From Mesorhizobium sp. YC-39 (lineage in GTDB: Bacteria > Pseudomonadota > Alphaproteobacteria > Rhizobiales > Rhizobiaceae), in contig NZ_JAOWPS010000005.1 of the NCBI RefSeq assembly GCF_025753795.1, positions 612,094 through 676,093 of the forward strand: a DNA stretch of 64,000 bases. The letters are read 5' to 3'. Under the pieces are notes generated by a model, which was not told the DNA's origin, did no database searches, and saw only the letters and a list, made by a program, of their open reading frames with translations. Positions 62,963 to 64,000 of the stretch are shown here, piece after piece. Position 1 is the first letter of the stretch. Each line of letters begins with the position of its first letter. The position numbers and the translations under genes were made by a program.

Positions 62963-63724
62963 TCATAAGCGCATTCGGCTCTTTAGACCGAATATCAGCA
63001 GCGTTCCAATCCGCTTGTAGCCCATCCGGGGATAAAGCAGCGCCCCTGCATGCGTCGCGGCCAGCACCGAGCACCGCGACCCGTGGGCCCGGTCGTCATG
63101 CAACATTTTCGACATAAGTGCCTGGCCGATACCGCGACGCCGGTGCGAAGGCTCGACATACATGTCCGCGCACCACGTGGCGCCGACAGCATCCACGCTG
63201 CGCACGCGTCCAACGATATCGTCGCCATCGACCGCCACATATTGGCGGAACGGCGCGCCGTCGCCGAGCAGATCGTCCGCGATCGGCCGCCTGCGCATGA
63301 TCTTTCCCAACTGCGCCGCCCGTTCGACTGTCCGCACGCGTTCGATCGAAACAATCGCCGCCGGCTTTGGAATCTGGCTCAGTGGCTGGACGAAAAATCC
63401 TTCCGTCCGAAGCAGCCGGTAGCCGAGAGCCCTGTACGCGGTTCGCGTTGGCCCATCCGGTTCCTCGCTCGCGATCGCAACCGATATAGCGAAGCTCGGC
63501 CGCGCATGCTGCCGCACGATCGCGTCAGCTTCCTGGGCGGCGATGTCATGGACGACCCATTCCTCGCTGCGGTAGTCGCGAGGATTCTTGCGCACAGCAT
63601 CGCGCATCAGCCACAATGGCCCGACGCGGCTGGCCTCGTAAGGAAAGGTCTGGCTCTTGCCGGTGCTGTACCCATGCACGAACACCTCGATCGCCGCTTC
63701 GATCTCACGCTTTGCTGTCGTCAT
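62963..63724 (-). CDS. GNAT-family N-acetyltransferase
   Basis: The 253-residue protein has a C-terminal GNAT fold with the acetyl-CoA loop HRRRGIGQAL and a following helix. The N-terminal half is longer than a minimal GNAT domain and includes YALGYRLLR-like strands (YRALGYRLLR). The substrate is unknown. It is convergent with the MBL gene, the stops being about 14 bases apart. Confidence 0.85.
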   Translation of the reverse strand: MTTAKREIEAAIEVFVHGYSTGKSQTFPYEASRVGPLWLMRDAVRKNPRDYRSEEWVVHDIAAQEADAIVRQHARPSFAISVAIASEEPDGPTRTAYRALGYRLLRTEGFFVQPLSQIPKPAAIVSIERVRTVERAAQLGKIMRRRPIADDLLGDGAPFRQYVAVDGDDIVGRVRSVDAVGATWCADMYVEPSHRRRGIGQALMSKMLHDDRAHGSRCSVLAATHAGALLYPRMGYKRIGTLLIFGLKSRMRL

Positions 63725-63881
63725 CCGGGCAGCGTAGCGTTGGCCATCGGCTCAAGGCAACACGCATCAATTGCGCCAAGCCTATGAAAATCACCAGCAA
63801 TTCCAAGCTGCCGGGCTTATGCTCAAGTTCCATAATCTATCTTATGCGACTTTCTGATGGAGCAGCTATTTGGGTAATGCG

Positions 63882-64000
63882 TGTCGGTGCGACGAGTTTC
63901 GCGAACCGGCGCAGAGTTTCGTGTACCGGGGAGAAGTTTCGCGGACTCGATTCACGAACCGGGAGCCAGGTCATGAGTAGGCTTGGCGCGTGGTCCCCTT
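63882..64000. mobile_element. Possible end of an IS21-like insertion sequence (truncated by window edge)
   Basis: Three 20-bp direct repeats, each starting AGTTTCG (63895-63914, 63915-63934, 63935-63954), follow a TGTCGGTGCG start at 63882. Multiple terminal repeats of this size next to a TG end are typical of IS21-family elements. An ATG at 63973 opens a frame that leaves the window. No transposase sequence is visible. Confidence 0.4.

Noticed and set aside
1..64000. CRISPR array, prophage or rRNA operon
   Set aside because: No regularly spaced repeats, phage structural genes or rRNA sequence were seen on reading the window.

Overview
The window looks like chromosomal DNA of a Mesorhizobium-like member of the Rhizobiales (Alphaproteobacteria). 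The basis is high GC, a rhizobial-type phosphatidylcholine synthase, an IalB-family protein, a BacA/BclA-type peptide transporter, the order rlpA-dacF-tmk-holB-metG-tatD, and dispersed palindromes built on ATGCATGTCG. The genus is inferred from gene content and remembered families; no search was run.

Layout: 1-15 kb holds an AlkD-like gene cut by the window edge, a beta-hydroxyacid dehydrogenase, a polar amino-acid ABC importer without its ATPase, molybdenum-cofactor genes (mobA, mobB, moaA), an EamA exporter, small secreted proteins, a MarR/hydrolase pair with a clear double operator, a frameshifted rhodanese gene beside a palindromic repeat, and a large L,D-transpeptidase. 15.7-22.7 kb is the most unusual part: a nucleotidyl-cyclase/TPR protein, a 1419-residue protein joining a cytochrome P450, a membrane hairpin and a DyP peroxidase, and a convergent Crp/Fnr regulator with an apparently intact cyclic-nucleotide cassette.

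23-39 kb is mostly housekeeping: tRNA-Val, gph, rpiA, gor, mgtE, a BclA-like exporter, a DsbA-like protein, a YejA-like binding protein, ialB, hspQ, an AEC transporter, ubiH, pcs preceded by a coupled micro-ORF, and qor. 39.7-44.4 kb is a complete BMP-type nucleoside ABC importer ending in a strong terminator. 44.5-49.6 kb has rimO, a TerC/YjbE-like protein, a DUF930 protein, and a TetR gene divergent from a Tat-exported nitroreductase-like protein.

50-55 kb is accessory: an SDR, an AraC regulator, SRPBCC and VOC genes, a decayed VOC copy, several tiny genes, tRNA-Ser and an orphan RiPP-like precursor with a lasso-type leader. 55.2-63.7 kb is the conserved envelope and replication block: rlpA, a D,D-carboxypeptidase homologue with two altered active-site motifs, tmk, holB, metG, tatD, an MBL hydrolase and a GNAT acetyltransferase. 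The last 120 bases carry three 20-bp direct repeats resembling the end of an IS21-like element.

The best candidate for something undescribed is the cyclase / P450-DyP / Crp locus. The orphan lasso-leader peptide, the altered carboxypeptidase and the MarR double operator are also worth attention. There is no CRISPR array, prophage or rRNA operon.
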